64,000 nt of DNA from JAIYDQ01 sp034408855 (GCA_034408855.1 JAWXCK010000074.1:1-64000); one strand, 5' to 3'. Positions 37,047-47,567 are shown, counted from the first letter of the stretch. Program-made: numbers and translations. The notes: generated by a model from the letters alone, not told the origin.

Positions 37047-38543
37047 ATGACATCCCCACGACTCCAACCGATTTCAAGGACCGAGCATTGCAAATTCTAT
37101 CGTAGTGCTGGCATCTTTCTTCTATGTTTCCTAGTCGGTGTCTGCGAAGCCGACACAACGAGTAAAACAACTGTTGGGGACGAATCGAAATCAGCCGTCG
37201 TCGACGTGCGGAAGGATGTGTGGCCGATCTTTATCGAGCGATGCTTGCACTGCCACGGACCACTAAAATCCGACGGTGATTTGCGTTTGGATCAAAAGGC
37301 ATTTATCGACGCTGGCGGTCATACCGGAAATCCGATTCTCGGGACCGAGGCATCAAGCGAACTGCTGCGACGACTTGTCGCTAAAGACGATGCCTATCGA
37401 ATGCCTAAAGGAGAATATCCACTTTCTCCAAAACAGATTGAGATACTTCGACGATGGATTCAGCAAGGTGCGTCGTGGCCAAAGAACGCCAAGATTTCGA
37501 TCGACGCAGTACCGTTCAGTACCGAGAATCTGCTTTCGTCTGATTTCTGGAATGAGCTCCTTGATCGACTCGTCGAATACAATCAACAACTCCGAATCCT
37601 TTATTGGCCGTTGCTGCTTTTTTTGCTTTTGGTCGCGTTTCTCGAACGACGAAAACAAAAGAAGCCAATATCCGATGAACGTCTTCTTTCTCTTGGTATC
37701 CTCGATCGAATCCAGCAGCGTATTGGGTTGCCTCAATACTTGATCGGCATGCTCTGCTTTCTGCTGGCCAGTTCTATCCAATTGCATCGAGTATCCGTTT
37801 TTGCATTGCGACAAAAACTCGAGGTGCTCGAATCAAAACGTCGGATGATTGACGCCGAGTCCCCGAGAACTCGTTTTCAAGTCCCTACTCCCTATCGTCC
37901 CAAGCATCCACCACGTCTAGGCGGCGTTTACTATCGCGGCAACGACGAACGCAGTACGAGTTTATTCAATGGCGGTTACTATCGCACCGCTACGATGACG
38001 GTCGGTCTATTCGACGCCGACGATCGACAGTTGCAATGGAATGATGTAGTCGAGAACCGCGACTTGTTTATCCAACTTGTCATCGAACGAGCCCCATTCG
38101 CAACTCGAGATCTGTTTCGTAGCGATATGTTGGCGAAAAGTTATCTTACGCGTCAGATTCCGAATCTCGATGGCATCGAAATGGACGATATCGACGACCA
38201 TCAAGCGAATTTTGAAACGTTGGGCGCTGATGAGCGTTGGCGAGCAAAGTATCCTATTGCGAAAGCGTCTGAATCGGACGACAAAACGCATTCAGCTTTA
38301 ATCTACCTTGTTCCAGGCGGGAACCAAGTTCACTATGGCATCCAGTACGATATTCGTCTGATCGACGGCAAATTGAGTGAACAATCCGAAATCTGGATGG
38401 GTGCGATTTTTCTCACCGGGTCGGTAAGAGTTCCTGACGAGAATGAGATTCCGCTCGGCGAATGGTTCGATTTTCTCCCGATACCAGAAATTACCGACGG
38501 CAACTCCGAGGACCCGAAGTTGCTGGGTATCGAACCGAGATGA
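37047..38543 (+). CDS. Planctomycete cytochrome c (PSCyt1-like) membrane protein
   Basis: 498 residues, start immediately after the queC stop. An N-terminal signal or anchor (FYRSAGIFLLCFLVGVCEA) is followed by a planctomycete cytochrome c domain: VWPIFIERCLHCHGPLKSDG with haem site CLHCH, YRMPKGEYPLSPKQIEILRRW. Two membrane segments follow (about 185-200 and 230-245). The C-terminal 230 residues are a soluble domain unlike the usual DUF1553/DUF1549 partners. Expected to be periplasmic-facing. Electron partner unknown; the adjacency to queC looks coincidental. Confidence 0.82.
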   Translation: MTSPRLQPISRTEHCKFYRSAGIFLLCFLVGVCEADTTSKTTVGDESKSAVVDVRKDVWPIFIERCLHCHGPLKSDGDLRLDQKAFIDAGGHTGNPILGTEASSELLRRLVAKDDAYRMPKGEYPLSPKQIEILRRWIQQGASWPKNAKISIDAVPFSTENLLSSDFWNELLDRLVEYNQQLRILYWPLLLFLLLVAFLERRKQKKPISDERLLSLGILDRIQQRIGLPQYLIGMLCFLLASSIQLHRVSVFALRQKLEVLESKRRMIDAESPRTRFQVPTPYRPKHPPRLGGVYYRGNDERSTSLFNGGYYRTATMTVGLFDADDRQLQWNDVVENRDLFIQLVIERAPFATRDLFRSDMLAKSYLTRQIPNLDGIEMDDIDDHQANFETLGADERWRAKYPIAKASESDDKTHSALIYLVPGGNQVHYGIQYDIRLIDGKLSEQSEIWMGAIFLTGSVRVPDENEIPLGEWFDFLPIPEITDGNSEDPKLLGIEPR

Positions 38544-38774
38544 GCAACGTTAAACACCGCCTATGAAACATGGCGTCCCTCGATTGCTAGCAATAATTCG
38601 ATACATGCGTATATTGCCAAGTTGTAATTTGTTTCGAACTCTTGTGACTCTATGCTTTCTTAAAGGTCGTCCTATATTAACAATATTGAGCGTTCGGTTG
38701 ATTTCCTCACGAGACCCAGTTCGGCGTTTCGGCAGCCGAGAGTTCTAGTTCTGAGACAAAGGTTTCTATCTATC

Positions 38775-39149
38775 ATGTTGCGAGTAATTTTGTTAGCGAG
38801 CGTGTTGGTTGTCGGCATTTCATCCACGAGTTCTGCGCAAGGCTTTATTGGCGTCGGATTTGGGAATGGTGGCTTCGGACCTGGATATTACGGTTCAGGT
38901 TTAGGGATGGGATATGGTCCTGGTAGTTTCGGATACGGTGGCTTCGGTCCGCGCTATGGTTATGGCTCGGGAGTCGGCATCAGCATCGGCACGAATCGTG
39001 GCTACGGCAATTATGGATACGCACCTCGCGTCTCATATCCCAGCAACTACTATCGTTCGGCTCCCGCTTATCGGGCATCATCGGTCAGCTATCGACCGCA
39101 AGTTCGCTGTCAACCGCAGCGCTACACGCGCGCCCGAAGATGCTACTAG
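38775..39149 (+). CDS. Secreted Gly/Tyr-rich protein
   Basis: 124 residues. A clean signal peptide (LRVILLASVLVVGISS, cleavage after SAQ) precedes a low-complexity mature region of short Gly-Tyr-Phe-Gly runs (GPGYYGSG, GYGPGSFGYGG), then an Arg/Tyr-rich basic tail ending CY with two Cys. Probably a surface or matrix component; not a recognised family. The 231 bp upstream carry no supported gene. Confidence 0.6.
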   Translation: MLRVILLASVLVVGISSTSSAQGFIGVGFGNGGFGPGYYGSGLGMGYGPGSFGYGGFGPRYGYGSGVGISIGTNRGYGNYGYAPRVSYPSNYYRSAPAYRASSVSYRPQVRCQPQRYTRARRCY

Positions 39150-39232
39150 GACAGTAGACGTTTGCCAAAGCGTGTTTTGCATGAATGCGACAAGTTCTCC
39201 ACAGTCTGGCGACTGTAGCTATAATGGCGGCG

Positions 39233-40852
39233 ATGAGAACGGATGGAAATGGAGTTAAGCAACGGACGGCGATTATTATCGGAGCTGGCCCGGCCGGGTT
39301 AACCGCCGCTCTTGAACTGCTGGAACGAAGCGATATTAAGGTCATTGTGCTTCAACGCGACGATTGCCTAGGTGGCTTGTCGCGTACCGTCCAGTATCAC
39401 GGCAATCGGCTCGATATCGGTGGCCATCGCTTTTTCTCGAAAAGCGACCGAGTCATGAGCTGGTGGCTGCGCATCCTTCCCATGGAAGCAGCGACAACGG
39501 CAACGACCATCCGATACCAACAGCAGGCTCGCGAGATCCATCCGTCGGCCCGCGGAGTTGCTTCGTCACTCGATCAAGTCATGTTGGTGCGTCAGCGGAA
39601 ATCGCGAATCTATTTCAACCGGCAGTTTTTCGACTACCCGATTTCACTCAGCAAAGCGACGATTCAAAAACTAGGGCTCTTGCGAACGTTCAAGATTCTT
39701 GTGAGCTATGCTCGGGCTATTTTATTCCCCATTCGCAATGAAAAGAGCCTCGAGCATTTTTTCATCAACCGCTTTGGTCGTGAACTTTACCAAACTTTTT
39801 TTAAAGACTACACCGAGAAGATTTGGGGAATCGCCTGCAATCAAATCAGCGCTGAATGGGGCAAGCAACGAATCAAAGGGCTATCTGTTTTCAAACTCTT
39901 GACGCATTTCGTCCATCGCTTGCGTTGGAAAAAAGCTTCCGACGTTTCTCAGAAACAACTTGAAACATCCTTGGTGGAACAATTTCTCTATCCAAAATTC
40001 GGGCCTGGCCAGATGTGGGAAGCGGTCGGTCGAATGATCCGAGAAAAGAAAGGGGAAATCGTAATGAACCAAACGGTCGACGAGATTCGATGCGACGGAG
40101 ATCGCATTCTTTCGGTTACGGCTGTCGATCGTTTGACGGGTCTTCGATCCGAGTATTCCGGCGACTATTTCTTTTCAACGATGGCCATCAAAGATTTGCT
40201 GGTAGCCTGCATTCCAAAGCCGCCATCCAATGTCTGCGAAGTGGGACAGGGACTGGTCTATCGAGATTTCATCACTGTCGGAATGCTCTTAAGTCGGCTT
40301 GCGGTATCGCCTGACCACGCGCAGTCAGAAAAACTGTTGAAGGACAACTGGATCTATATTCAAGAACCAGACGTCAAAATCGGTCGCTTGCAAATCTTCA
40401 ATAACTGGAGCCCTTCGATGGTGGAGGATAGCTCCAAAGTTTGGATTGGTCTCGAGTACTTCTGTTTTGAAACCGACGAACTTTGGCGATTGTCGGACGA
40501 ACAGATGATTGCGCTCGGGGCTGAAGAATTGGAAAAGATAGGTATCATCGATCGATCGGATGTTCTCGATGCAACCGTCGTGCGAGAACCAAAGACCTAC
40601 CCGGCTTATTTCGGAACGTATTCGCGTTTTGATGAAGTTCGCCGTTGGTTGGACGACTTAAAGAATCTTTTCCCTATCGGTCGCAATGGCATGCATCGAT
40701 ACAATAATCAGGATCATTCGATGCTGACCGCCATGACAGCCGTTGACAATATTTTGGCCGGGATTTCCGATAAATCGAACCTTTGGGAAGTCAATACCGA
40801 ACAGGAATACCATGAAAGCAAGAATACTCCCTTACGCAATCGATCGGAATAG
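39233..40852 (+). CDS. FAD-dependent oxidoreductase, UDP-galactopyranose-mutase-like
   Basis: 539 residues from the ATG at 39233; earlier ATGs at 39185 and 39224 are possible, but the Rossmann motif IIIGAGPAGLTAALELL begins just after the chosen start. LGGLSRTVQYHGNRLDIGGHRFFSKS is the typical second FAD contact region of the UGM/protoporphyrinogen-oxidase-like clan. The C-terminal PIGRNGMHRYNNQDHSMLTAM closes the FAD site. Such enzymes act in polysaccharide sugar modification. It precedes a large membrane TPR protein by 23 bp, so both may serve envelope glycan assembly, which is inferred from context. Confidence 0.82.
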   Translation: MRTDGNGVKQRTAIIIGAGPAGLTAALELLERSDIKVIVLQRDDCLGGLSRTVQYHGNRLDIGGHRFFSKSDRVMSWWLRILPMEAATTATTIRYQQQAREIHPSARGVASSLDQVMLVRQRKSRIYFNRQFFDYPISLSKATIQKLGLLRTFKILVSYARAILFPIRNEKSLEHFFINRFGRELYQTFFKDYTEKIWGIACNQISAEWGKQRIKGLSVFKLLTHFVHRLRWKKASDVSQKQLETSLVEQFLYPKFGPGQMWEAVGRMIREKKGEIVMNQTVDEIRCDGDRILSVTAVDRLTGLRSEYSGDYFFSTMAIKDLLVACIPKPPSNVCEVGQGLVYRDFITVGMLLSRLAVSPDHAQSEKLLKDNWIYIQEPDVKIGRLQIFNNWSPSMVEDSSKVWIGLEYFCFETDELWRLSDEQMIALGAEELEKIGIIDRSDVLDATVVREPKTYPAYFGTYSRFDEVRRWLDDLKNLFPIGRNGMHRYNNQDHSMLTAMTAVDNILAGISDKSNLWEVNTEQEYHESKNTPLRNRSE

Positions 40853-40875
40853 TAGCTCACGGCTACCAGCGTGAG

Positions 40876-43083
40876 ATGGATAACCCTTCGATCGATTTTG
40901 TTATAAAACGGCACGTCTCGGCGAACGCCACCGCGAAAACTCTCGCTCCCAGGCTTTCGCCTGCGAACGTACTACTTCCGAGGCTCCGCCTCGCGTTTCC
41001 GTTGTTGATTCTACTGGCAGGCATTCTTTCTTATTCGAACACTTTTCAAGTTCCATTCTTGTTCGATGACTCGGTTCGCATTATCTATAACTCGAAGATT
41101 CGAACGCTCTGGCCGCCGACGATTGCGACGTTCGAAACCAATCGTCCGGTTGTTAACTACTCGTTTGCGATGAACTATGCTCTTCATGGTCTAGACGTTT
41201 GGGGGTATCACGTAGCGAATTTAGCGATTCATCTAGCCGCAGGACTTTGCTTGTTCGGCATCGTTCGGAGATCGCTAAAAATTGCAGGGGGCTATTTGGC
41301 GAAACAATCCGACGACTTGGCTTTGATGATCGCTTTGATTTGGGTCGTTCATCCGCTGCAAACGCAAGCCGTTACCTACATCAATCAGCGATACGAATCG
41401 ATGATGGGTTTGATGTATTTGTTGACATTGTACGGCTTCGTTCGATCGATAACATCGAAGTTCGCCGTCGCATGGCAAGCGATCTCTATCGTAGTGTGTG
41501 GCTTAGGCATGGGATGCAAAGAAGCCATGGTGTCGGCTCCGCTGATTGTTCTCTGGTACGATCGAGCTTTCATCGCGTCCTCGTGGAGCGAATTGTTTCT
41601 CAAACGCCGATTTTTTTATGGCTGCCTTGCTTCGACCTGGGGAATACTGGCTTGGGCAATGCTGCACTATACCGACGAGTATGTCGAAGGAGGAATGGTC
41701 GCGGTTGTCGGCGTCACGCCCTGGACATATCTATTAAGCCAATCTGAAGTTCTTGTCCATTATTTGCGACTGGCGATTTGGCCGCAAGGTTTATGCTTCT
41801 TTGGGAAATGGCGAGTTGCCCAATCGATACTCGACGTTTGGCCACAAGGACTTTTTATCGTATCGCTTTTGATCGCGACGATCTGGTCGATGTTTCGTCA
41901 ACCGAAGCTTGGTTTTTTGGGAGGCTGGTTCTTTCTCATCCTTGCTCCGACATCGAGCTTCATCCCCATCCGAGATTTCATTTTTGAACATCGGATGTAT
42001 CTATCGCTCGCAACGGTTTCGACTCTATTCGTAATCGGACTATTCGCGATCTTCCATCGGATTGGGCTTTCCAATACCGCATCCAACTGGAGTCATCGGA
42101 TTGTTTGCTTTGGTTGCGTATGTGGACTTGCCGTTGCAACTTATCAGCGGAATCGTGACTACCGATCAGAGATCTCGATTTGGCAAGATACGGTCGTCAA
42201 GGCACCGCATCATGCTGAAGCCTGGCACAATCTGGGGCTGGCATATATCAACGACCATCGATCTGCCGATGCGATTCCATTTCTTTCCGAAGCGATCAAT
42301 CTCGCGCCAAACGATGCAAAGACAAATTCGAGTTACGGCGGCGCATTGGTGGAGATCGGGCAGTACGAACAGGCCAAGCAGCATCTTTTGAATGCCATTC
42401 GCAGCAACCCCGATGACCATGTTGCCTTGCGCAACATGGGGAACTTATTGCTCGATACGGGCCAAGTTTCAGAAGCGATCGAGTATTGTCAAAGGGCAGT
42501 TGAGCTCGCGCCGCCTGATCCGGAATTGAACATGAGTTTAGCGGCGGCACTCATCGTTGGTGGTCGATTTCAAGATGCAATCGAGTTGTGCCGCAAAACG
42601 CTGGATGAAAATCCGAGCTACACCAAAGCCCATCTGAACATGGTCAGCGCTTGTATGCATCTTGGAAAAATTGACGACGCCATTCGATCAGCAGTGGCTG
42701 CCGTACAATCCGATCGAAACAACGCGAACGCTCAAGGGATGCTCGGGATACTCTTGGTCGATTCGGCGCCCGAGCAAGCCATCGAGCATCTCAAAATTGC
42801 ATGCGAGCTCGACGCTACTAATGGCGACTACCCCTTGCTTGTCGGTAAGCTACTCGCAAAAAATAATCCGTCGGAGGCGATCTCCTATTATCAAAAAGTG
42901 GTTGTGGCAAGCCCTGACAACATCGAAGTTCGATATAAACTTGCCAGTCTCTACGTCACCTGCCGGCAGCTCGACGAGGCGATTGCGGAATTGGAGACGA
43001 TTGTCGAACGGCGACCCGAGTCGATGGACGCTCGAAACTATCTGCGGAAACTTCGCGAAGCCGCCCAACATGAAACGCGATGA
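40876..43083 (+). CDS. Multi-pass membrane protein with C-terminal TPR repeats (TMTC/GT-like)
   Basis: 735 residues. About ten membrane segments (from residue 39 to about 415) resemble the PMT-like clan, with FLFDDSVRIIYNS early (Asp pair in the first external loop) and HPLQTQAVTYINQRYE, the motif common to TPR-linked mannosyltransferase proteins. From about residue 430 there are eight or so tetratricopeptide units (HAEAWHNLGLAYINDHRSAD and so on). It likely transfers sugar from a lipid carrier. Its first 38 residues contain degenerate copies of an intergenic hairpin repeat (40947-40996). Confidence 0.85.
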   Translation: MDNPSIDFVIKRHVSANATAKTLAPRLSPANVLLPRLRLAFPLLILLAGILSYSNTFQVPFLFDDSVRIIYNSKIRTLWPPTIATFETNRPVVNYSFAMNYALHGLDVWGYHVANLAIHLAAGLCLFGIVRRSLKIAGGYLAKQSDDLALMIALIWVVHPLQTQAVTYINQRYESMMGLMYLLTLYGFVRSITSKFAVAWQAISIVVCGLGMGCKEAMVSAPLIVLWYDRAFIASSWSELFLKRRFFYGCLASTWGILAWAMLHYTDEYVEGGMVAVVGVTPWTYLLSQSEVLVHYLRLAIWPQGLCFFGKWRVAQSILDVWPQGLFIVSLLIATIWSMFRQPKLGFLGGWFFLILAPTSSFIPIRDFIFEHRMYLSLATVSTLFVIGLFAIFHRIGLSNTASNWSHRIVCFGCVCGLAVATYQRNRDYRSEISIWQDTVVKAPHHAEAWHNLGLAYINDHRSADAIPFLSEAINLAPNDAKTNSSYGGALVEIGQYEQAKQHLLNAIRSNPDDHVALRNMGNLLLDTGQVSEAIEYCQRAVELAPPDPELNMSLAAALIVGGRFQDAIELCRKTLDENPSYTKAHLNMVSACMHLGKIDDAIRSAVAAVQSDRNNANAQGMLGILLVDSAPEQAIEHLKIACELDATNGDYPLLVGKLLAKNNPSEAISYYQKVVVASPDNIEVRYKLASLYVTCRQLDEAIAELETIVERRPESMDARNYLRKLREAAQHETR

Positions 43084-43305
43084 TTTGGCTAGCCGCAGCG
43101 TATTTTCTTTGTTTTAATCATTGAACAATAACTAGTGAATGGTCAACATAATCTGAATTTCGATGGCGGTATTTCTGGTAAACAGCGCAGACCAAAACAT
43201 TGTGGCGAGTAGAATAAAGGAAGTTTGAAACCACGCGGAATCATCCCCTGCCCTGTCTCGACAACCCCTTCCTGTTATTTCTCGTTCGCCTCTCGGAGTA
43301 TTCTA

Positions 43306-44334
43306 ATGCCTTTACCGATCGCGCCGCCTGATAGCCACGATCTAGCTCGAGCCGAGCGACTTCGAACGGCTTGTCAAAAAATTCGGGAGCAGATTGCGAA
43401 GGTCGTCGTCGGCCAGGACGACACTATCGAACAACTGCTGATCGCGGTTTTGGCTCGCGGGCATTGCTTGCTTCAAGGCGTTCCCGGATTGGCGAAGACG
43501 CTCATGGTCAAATCCCTGGCCGAATCGATGGAGCTCACTTTTCATCGCATCCAATTCACTCCCGATCTGATGCCCGCCGACATTACGGGCACCGACATTA
43601 TTCAAGAATCGCCTCAAACGGGCCATCGACAATTGGTCTTCCAACGTGGTCCAGTGTTCACACAGATTTTATTAGCCGACGAAATCAATCGAACGCCACC
43701 CAAAACTCAAGCCGCACTTTTGGAAGCGATGCAAGAGCACGAAGTAACAATCGGAGGTAAGACATACAAACTCGCCGAGCCCTTCTTCGTGTTAGCGACG
43801 CAAAATCCTATCGAACAAGAAGGGACATATCCGCTTCCCGAAGCTCAGCGCGATCGGTTTCTCTTTCAAGTCGTGGTGGATTATCCAACCTTTGACCAGG
43901 AATCGGAAATCATCGATCGCACGACTTCGAACTATTCCAATAAGATTGAGCCCGTGCTGGGTGGTCAAGAGATTCTTGAATTCCAAAATACCGTGCGTAT
44001 GGTCCCGTTGCCCGAGAGCGTTAAGAATCTAATTCTCAACCTTATACGTTCCTTGCGTCCCAGAGAAAATTCAACGCTCGCATGGGTCAATGACAAGATC
44101 GATTGGGGGCCTGGGCCACGAGCGTGCCAGCAATTGGTCTTGGCGGCCAAAGCCCGAGCCCTCTTGCATGGTCGACATCATGTCACACTCGAGGATGTTT
44201 CCGTTTTAGCCTTGCCGGTTCTTAGGCATCGGTTGGTCCCGAGTTTTTCCGCGCAAGCCGAAGGGTTGACCAGCGACGATCTCGTTCGACAAGCCATCGA
44301 CGAAATGCCCAAGACAACCAAACGGTTGATCTAA
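43306..44334 (+). CDS. MoxR-type AAA ATPase
   Basis: 342 residues from the ATG at 43306, GGAG at 43295-43298; the frame is open to 43225 but unconserved. Walker A GVPGLAKTLMVKSLA, Walker B LLADEINRTPPKTQAALLEAMQE, sensor region VLATQNPIEQEGTYPLPEAQ and the arginine fingers are typical MoxR. These ATPases act as chaperones that load metal or assemble complexes with VWA-domain partners, as encoded directly downstream. First gene of the six-gene operon to 56630. Confidence 0.93.
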   Translation: MPLPIAPPDSHDLARAERLRTACQKIREQIAKVVVGQDDTIEQLLIAVLARGHCLLQGVPGLAKTLMVKSLAESMELTFHRIQFTPDLMPADITGTDIIQESPQTGHRQLVFQRGPVFTQILLADEINRTPPKTQAALLEAMQEHEVTIGGKTYKLAEPFFVLATQNPIEQEGTYPLPEAQRDRFLFQVVVDYPTFDQESEIIDRTTSNYSNKIEPVLGGQEILEFQNTVRMVPLPESVKNLILNLIRSLRPRENSTLAWVNDKIDWGPGPRACQQLVLAAKARALLHGRHHVTLEDVSVLALPVLRHRLVPSFSAQAEGLTSDDLVRQAIDEMPKTTKRLI

Positions 44335-44361
44335 ATCAAACCTCGATCATTGAAGACCGCC

Positions 44362-45261
44362 ATGTCCGCACTCTCCATACTCTCTGCAGAAGATCGCGAC
44401 CGAGTTTCGCGACTGCAACTGTACGCGCGTGGGGTCGTCGATGGACTTTCGGTAGGCCAACATCGTTCGCCGCACAAAGGTTTTAGCGCCGAATTCAAAG
44501 AGCATCGACCGTATGTCCAAGGCGATGAAACACGATTAATCGACTGGAAACTGTACGGAAAAACCGATCGCCTTTTCATCCGTCAGTACGAAGAAGAAAC
44601 GAATCTTCGCTGTACGCTGCTCATCGACCAAAGCGGCTCGATGGCATACCGCGGCTCGGCACCCAATGCCATCTCGAAGCACGAATATGCTATTCGACTG
44701 GCCGCTTCGTTGGCTTATCTTCTTATCCAACAGCGAGATGCAGTAGGTCTGGGATTGATCGATAGCCAACTTAAAACTTACGTACCACCCCGGGCGAATC
44801 CCGGACATCTCCAACGTTTGATGGAAGCGATGGTCCAATCGAAATGTAGCGGCGAGACGCAGTTGAGTCAGGCGCTTCAGATTGCAGCTCCACGAATTCG
44901 CGGGAAAGGCGTTGTCGTACTCATTTCCGATTGCTTCGATAATCTCGACAATTTGATTCGAGCCTTAAGTTATTTTCGGCTCGATCATAGCGAGGTCGTG
45001 CTCTGCCAAATTTGGGATCGAGACGAGTTAGAGTTTCCATTTCGACAACGCGTTGAATTTCGAAATCTCGAATCGCTCGGAATGAATAAAATGGTCGATC
45101 CTGGAGCCCTTCGTCGCGATTATCTCGAACGCGTCGCGGCTTTTCGTACCGAGTTAGCAACGCGTTGTGCTCGACATCGCATCGATTTGGTTCCCTGCAT
45201 TACCGACCAGTCGCATACCGAGATACTGGCTGGTTACATAGCTTCGCGAGGTAGGCTGTAA
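44362..45261 (+). CDS. DUF58 (VWA-like) protein
   Basis: 299 residues from the ATG at 44362; a TTG at 44350 is possible. The DUF58 signature YVQGDETRLIDWKLYGKTDRL, FIRQYEEETNLRC leads to a MIDAS-like DQSGSMAYRGS. RGKGVVVLISDCFDNLDNLI follows. It is the usual partner of MoxR ATPases. Its last base overlaps the next start (TAATG arrangement). Cytoplasmic. Confidence 0.92.
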   Translation: MSALSILSAEDRDRVSRLQLYARGVVDGLSVGQHRSPHKGFSAEFKEHRPYVQGDETRLIDWKLYGKTDRLFIRQYEEETNLRCTLLIDQSGSMAYRGSAPNAISKHEYAIRLAASLAYLLIQQRDAVGLGLIDSQLKTYVPPRANPGHLQRLMEAMVQSKCSGETQLSQALQIAAPRIRGKGVVVLISDCFDNLDNLIRALSYFRLDHSEVVLCQIWDRDELEFPFRQRVEFRNLESLGMNKMVDPGALRRDYLERVAAFRTELATRCARHRIDLVPCITDQSHTEILAGYIASRGRL

Positions 45262-47567
45262 TGCTGCCTTGGATGACATTTCTGAATGCCTCGCTTCTGT
45301 TTGGAGCCGCCGCGTTTTCCGTCCCTTTGATCATTCACTTGCTCAACCGATCACGATTCAAATCCGTCGATTGGGGGGCGATGCTGTTTCTCGACGAAGC
45401 ATTGCAAGCCAACTCGAGACGCATCGAGTGGCAAAAATGGCTACTCCTCTTGTTGCGATGTTGTATTCCCATTTTTTTAGCCCTCTGTATGGCTCGACCT
45501 TTATTGCAAAGCGGTGTACTCAGCGCGAGTTTACCTGGCGGCCAAACAGAAGCGACGTACTTACTCTTCGACAATAGCCTTTCGATGGCGACTAAGAACG
45601 ATCTGCAAGCATCGCCGCCAGAATCGGCGTTGGACCAAGCGAAGCACTTCGCCCTCGAAATGATCGAATCCGCCGCCAGGAATAGTCGGTGGGGTCTGGG
45701 AACCCTTACCAGCAGTCCCGACGAGGCTTCCGAGATCACGCCTCGTGATATCCAACGACAGCGCGAGCAACTGGATGCTATACAACCGATCGTTGGCAAC
45801 AGTAACCTCTTGGCGTCTTTCGATAAGGCCTTCGCCGAACTCGCAAAATCGAGCGAAAGCCATCGACAAATCATCGTACTGTCGGATTTTCAGAAGTCGA
45901 TGTGCCAATCGATCGAAACGACGCATGCTGAATCGTTTCGCCGACGATTAGACGAGTTACCCAATCCACCATCAATCTTCTTGCTTCCCATCGGCAACCC
46001 CAACACGACCAAGAGCGAGCCGCACAACGTCACGATTCGGATCGACTCGCAAACCAGGTCGGTCGTCGGCGTCGGTCAACCTTGGGAAGTCCGATTGATT
46101 GTTACTAATTTCGGAAAGTCCACTGCGCAGAATATAAAGCTCATCCTCTCGGTCGATGGCACGCCAACGTCATCCAAAACTGTCGAAATACCGGGTCAGG
46201 CTGAAACGCAAATCGCCTTCGGTATGGCGTTTACCGAGGAAGGCTCCCATCGCGTCGACGCGACAATTGAAATTGTCGAAGGGCTGACCGCCGATAATCA
46301 GGCGACATGGTCGGTGATCGCGTTGCAGTCGATTCCTGTTTTGATTGTTGATCCAACGTTGAAGGATCGGAAGAAAGGCCCCGAATCCGATTTCTTGCAA
46401 GCAGCGTTGGTTCCGTTCGCTGACTCTCTCGACGAACAAGGAAATCTTTTTCAAGTATCGCGGCTGGTCCCAGACGACCTGACGCAGGAAAGAATTGGCG
46501 AATTCAAGATCGTCGTCTTGGCCAACGTACCTAAACTCGCCAATGCTATCGTCAGTCCGCTCATGGAACATGTTCATCGTGGCGGAATCCTGATGGTTTT
46601 TGCCGGAGATCGAATCGAGCCAGCGTGGTACAACCGAACTCTTGCATCGACTCCAGTCCATTCCGATGCCAACGCATTACTTGCAAGCGAACAACCGTTC
46701 CTGCCGTTTTTGTATGACAACGAACCGCAAGTCATCCAAGGGAACGCGGATCGAATGAAGTTACTTCGAGAAAACTTTCAGCATCCTACGACAGTTTTTT
46801 TGAACGATGCGAGATCCGTCAACTTCGACAATCTTGAAGTAGATCGTTGGTATCGCTTTCTTCCAAACTCGAACCCGTCGAATAAGTCGGTCGAGCAACT
46901 GATATCGCTTACCAACGGCGATGGCTTTCTCGCCGCAAGGTCATTTGGAGATGGCACCGTGCTGCAATGCTCGACCACCTGCAGCGATCGGTGGACAAAC
47001 TGGCCTTTGAGACCAATATACCTGCCGATGATTCATCAGTTTCTCTTGAACGCGACGCCGCCCGTTCGCTGGCCTATCAATGTGGAAACGGGGCAACAGC
47101 TCAATTTTCCCACTTCACAATTGCTGAGCTGGATCGAGACGCCCAAGCCGAGCAATACACCGATCGATAAATCGTCCTCGAAGTCAGGCCACGCGATCTC
47201 GAATCGAGAAAGTCAAACGTCATTGTCCGCTCAGGTTTGGACACTGCCGAATTCGATACAAATCGAATCGCCCTCAATCATCGCTCAAATTCCCGGTATC
47301 TATTCGATCGAGGGCATTGCCGACCGTCCTTTGTACCTTTCGGCTCAAGCACCACTCGGCGAATCGAATCTCGAACTGGAGTATGAAAATGGACTTCTTT
47401 CGCTGGCCGATCGAATGGGCGCTCGAATCATTCGATCGGCGGACGAGATAAAAGCGTTGGACAATCGAGGCCACCAAGAAATTTGGCGGTGGTTCTTGAT
47501 CGGGTTGTTGGGTTTGCTTTTCGGCGAACTGTTCCTGGAACGTCGACTTACAGGAGTGGTCGGGTGA
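45261..47567 (+). CDS. BatA-domain / VWA membrane protein
   Basis: 768 residues. The N-terminus is the BatA pattern: LLFGAAAFSVPLIIHLLNR, FKSVDWGAMLFLDEALQANS, and a second membrane segment at about 58-76. A VWA-like domain follows (LLFDNSLSMATK, IIVLSDFQKSM). A CARDB-like beta region (about 250-350) and a glutamine-amidotransferase-like region (about 360-600) come next. One membrane segment (LIGLLGLLFGELFLERRL) ends the protein. Periplasmic bulk anchored at both ends. The next gene starts at GTG within its stop. Confidence 0.85.
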   Translation: MLPWMTFLNASLLFGAAAFSVPLIIHLLNRSRFKSVDWGAMLFLDEALQANSRRIEWQKWLLLLLRCCIPIFLALCMARPLLQSGVLSASLPGGQTEATYLLFDNSLSMATKNDLQASPPESALDQAKHFALEMIESAARNSRWGLGTLTSSPDEASEITPRDIQRQREQLDAIQPIVGNSNLLASFDKAFAELAKSSESHRQIIVLSDFQKSMCQSIETTHAESFRRRLDELPNPPSIFLLPIGNPNTTKSEPHNVTIRIDSQTRSVVGVGQPWEVRLIVTNFGKSTAQNIKLILSVDGTPTSSKTVEIPGQAETQIAFGMAFTEEGSHRVDATIEIVEGLTADNQATWSVIALQSIPVLIVDPTLKDRKKGPESDFLQAALVPFADSLDEQGNLFQVSRLVPDDLTQERIGEFKIVVLANVPKLANAIVSPLMEHVHRGGILMVFAGDRIEPAWYNRTLASTPVHSDANALLASEQPFLPFLYDNEPQVIQGNADRMKLLRENFQHPTTVFLNDARSVNFDNLEVDRWYRFLPNSNPSNKSVEQLISLTNGDGFLAARSFGDGTVLQCSTTCSDRWTNWPLRPIYLPMIHQFLLNATPPVRWPINVETGQQLNFPTSQLLSWIETPKPSNTPIDKSSSKSGHAISNRESQTSLSAQVWTLPNSIQIESPSIIAQIPGIYSIEGIADRPLYLSAQAPLGESNLELEYENGLLSLADRMGARIIRSADEIKALDNRGHQEIWRWFLIGLLGLLFGELFLERRLTGVVG

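Noticed and set aside
38563..38748. Small open frame of 61 codons upstream of the Gly/Tyr-rich gene
   Set aside because: No ribosome binding site, no signal or family pattern; looks like a chance frame in a spacer.
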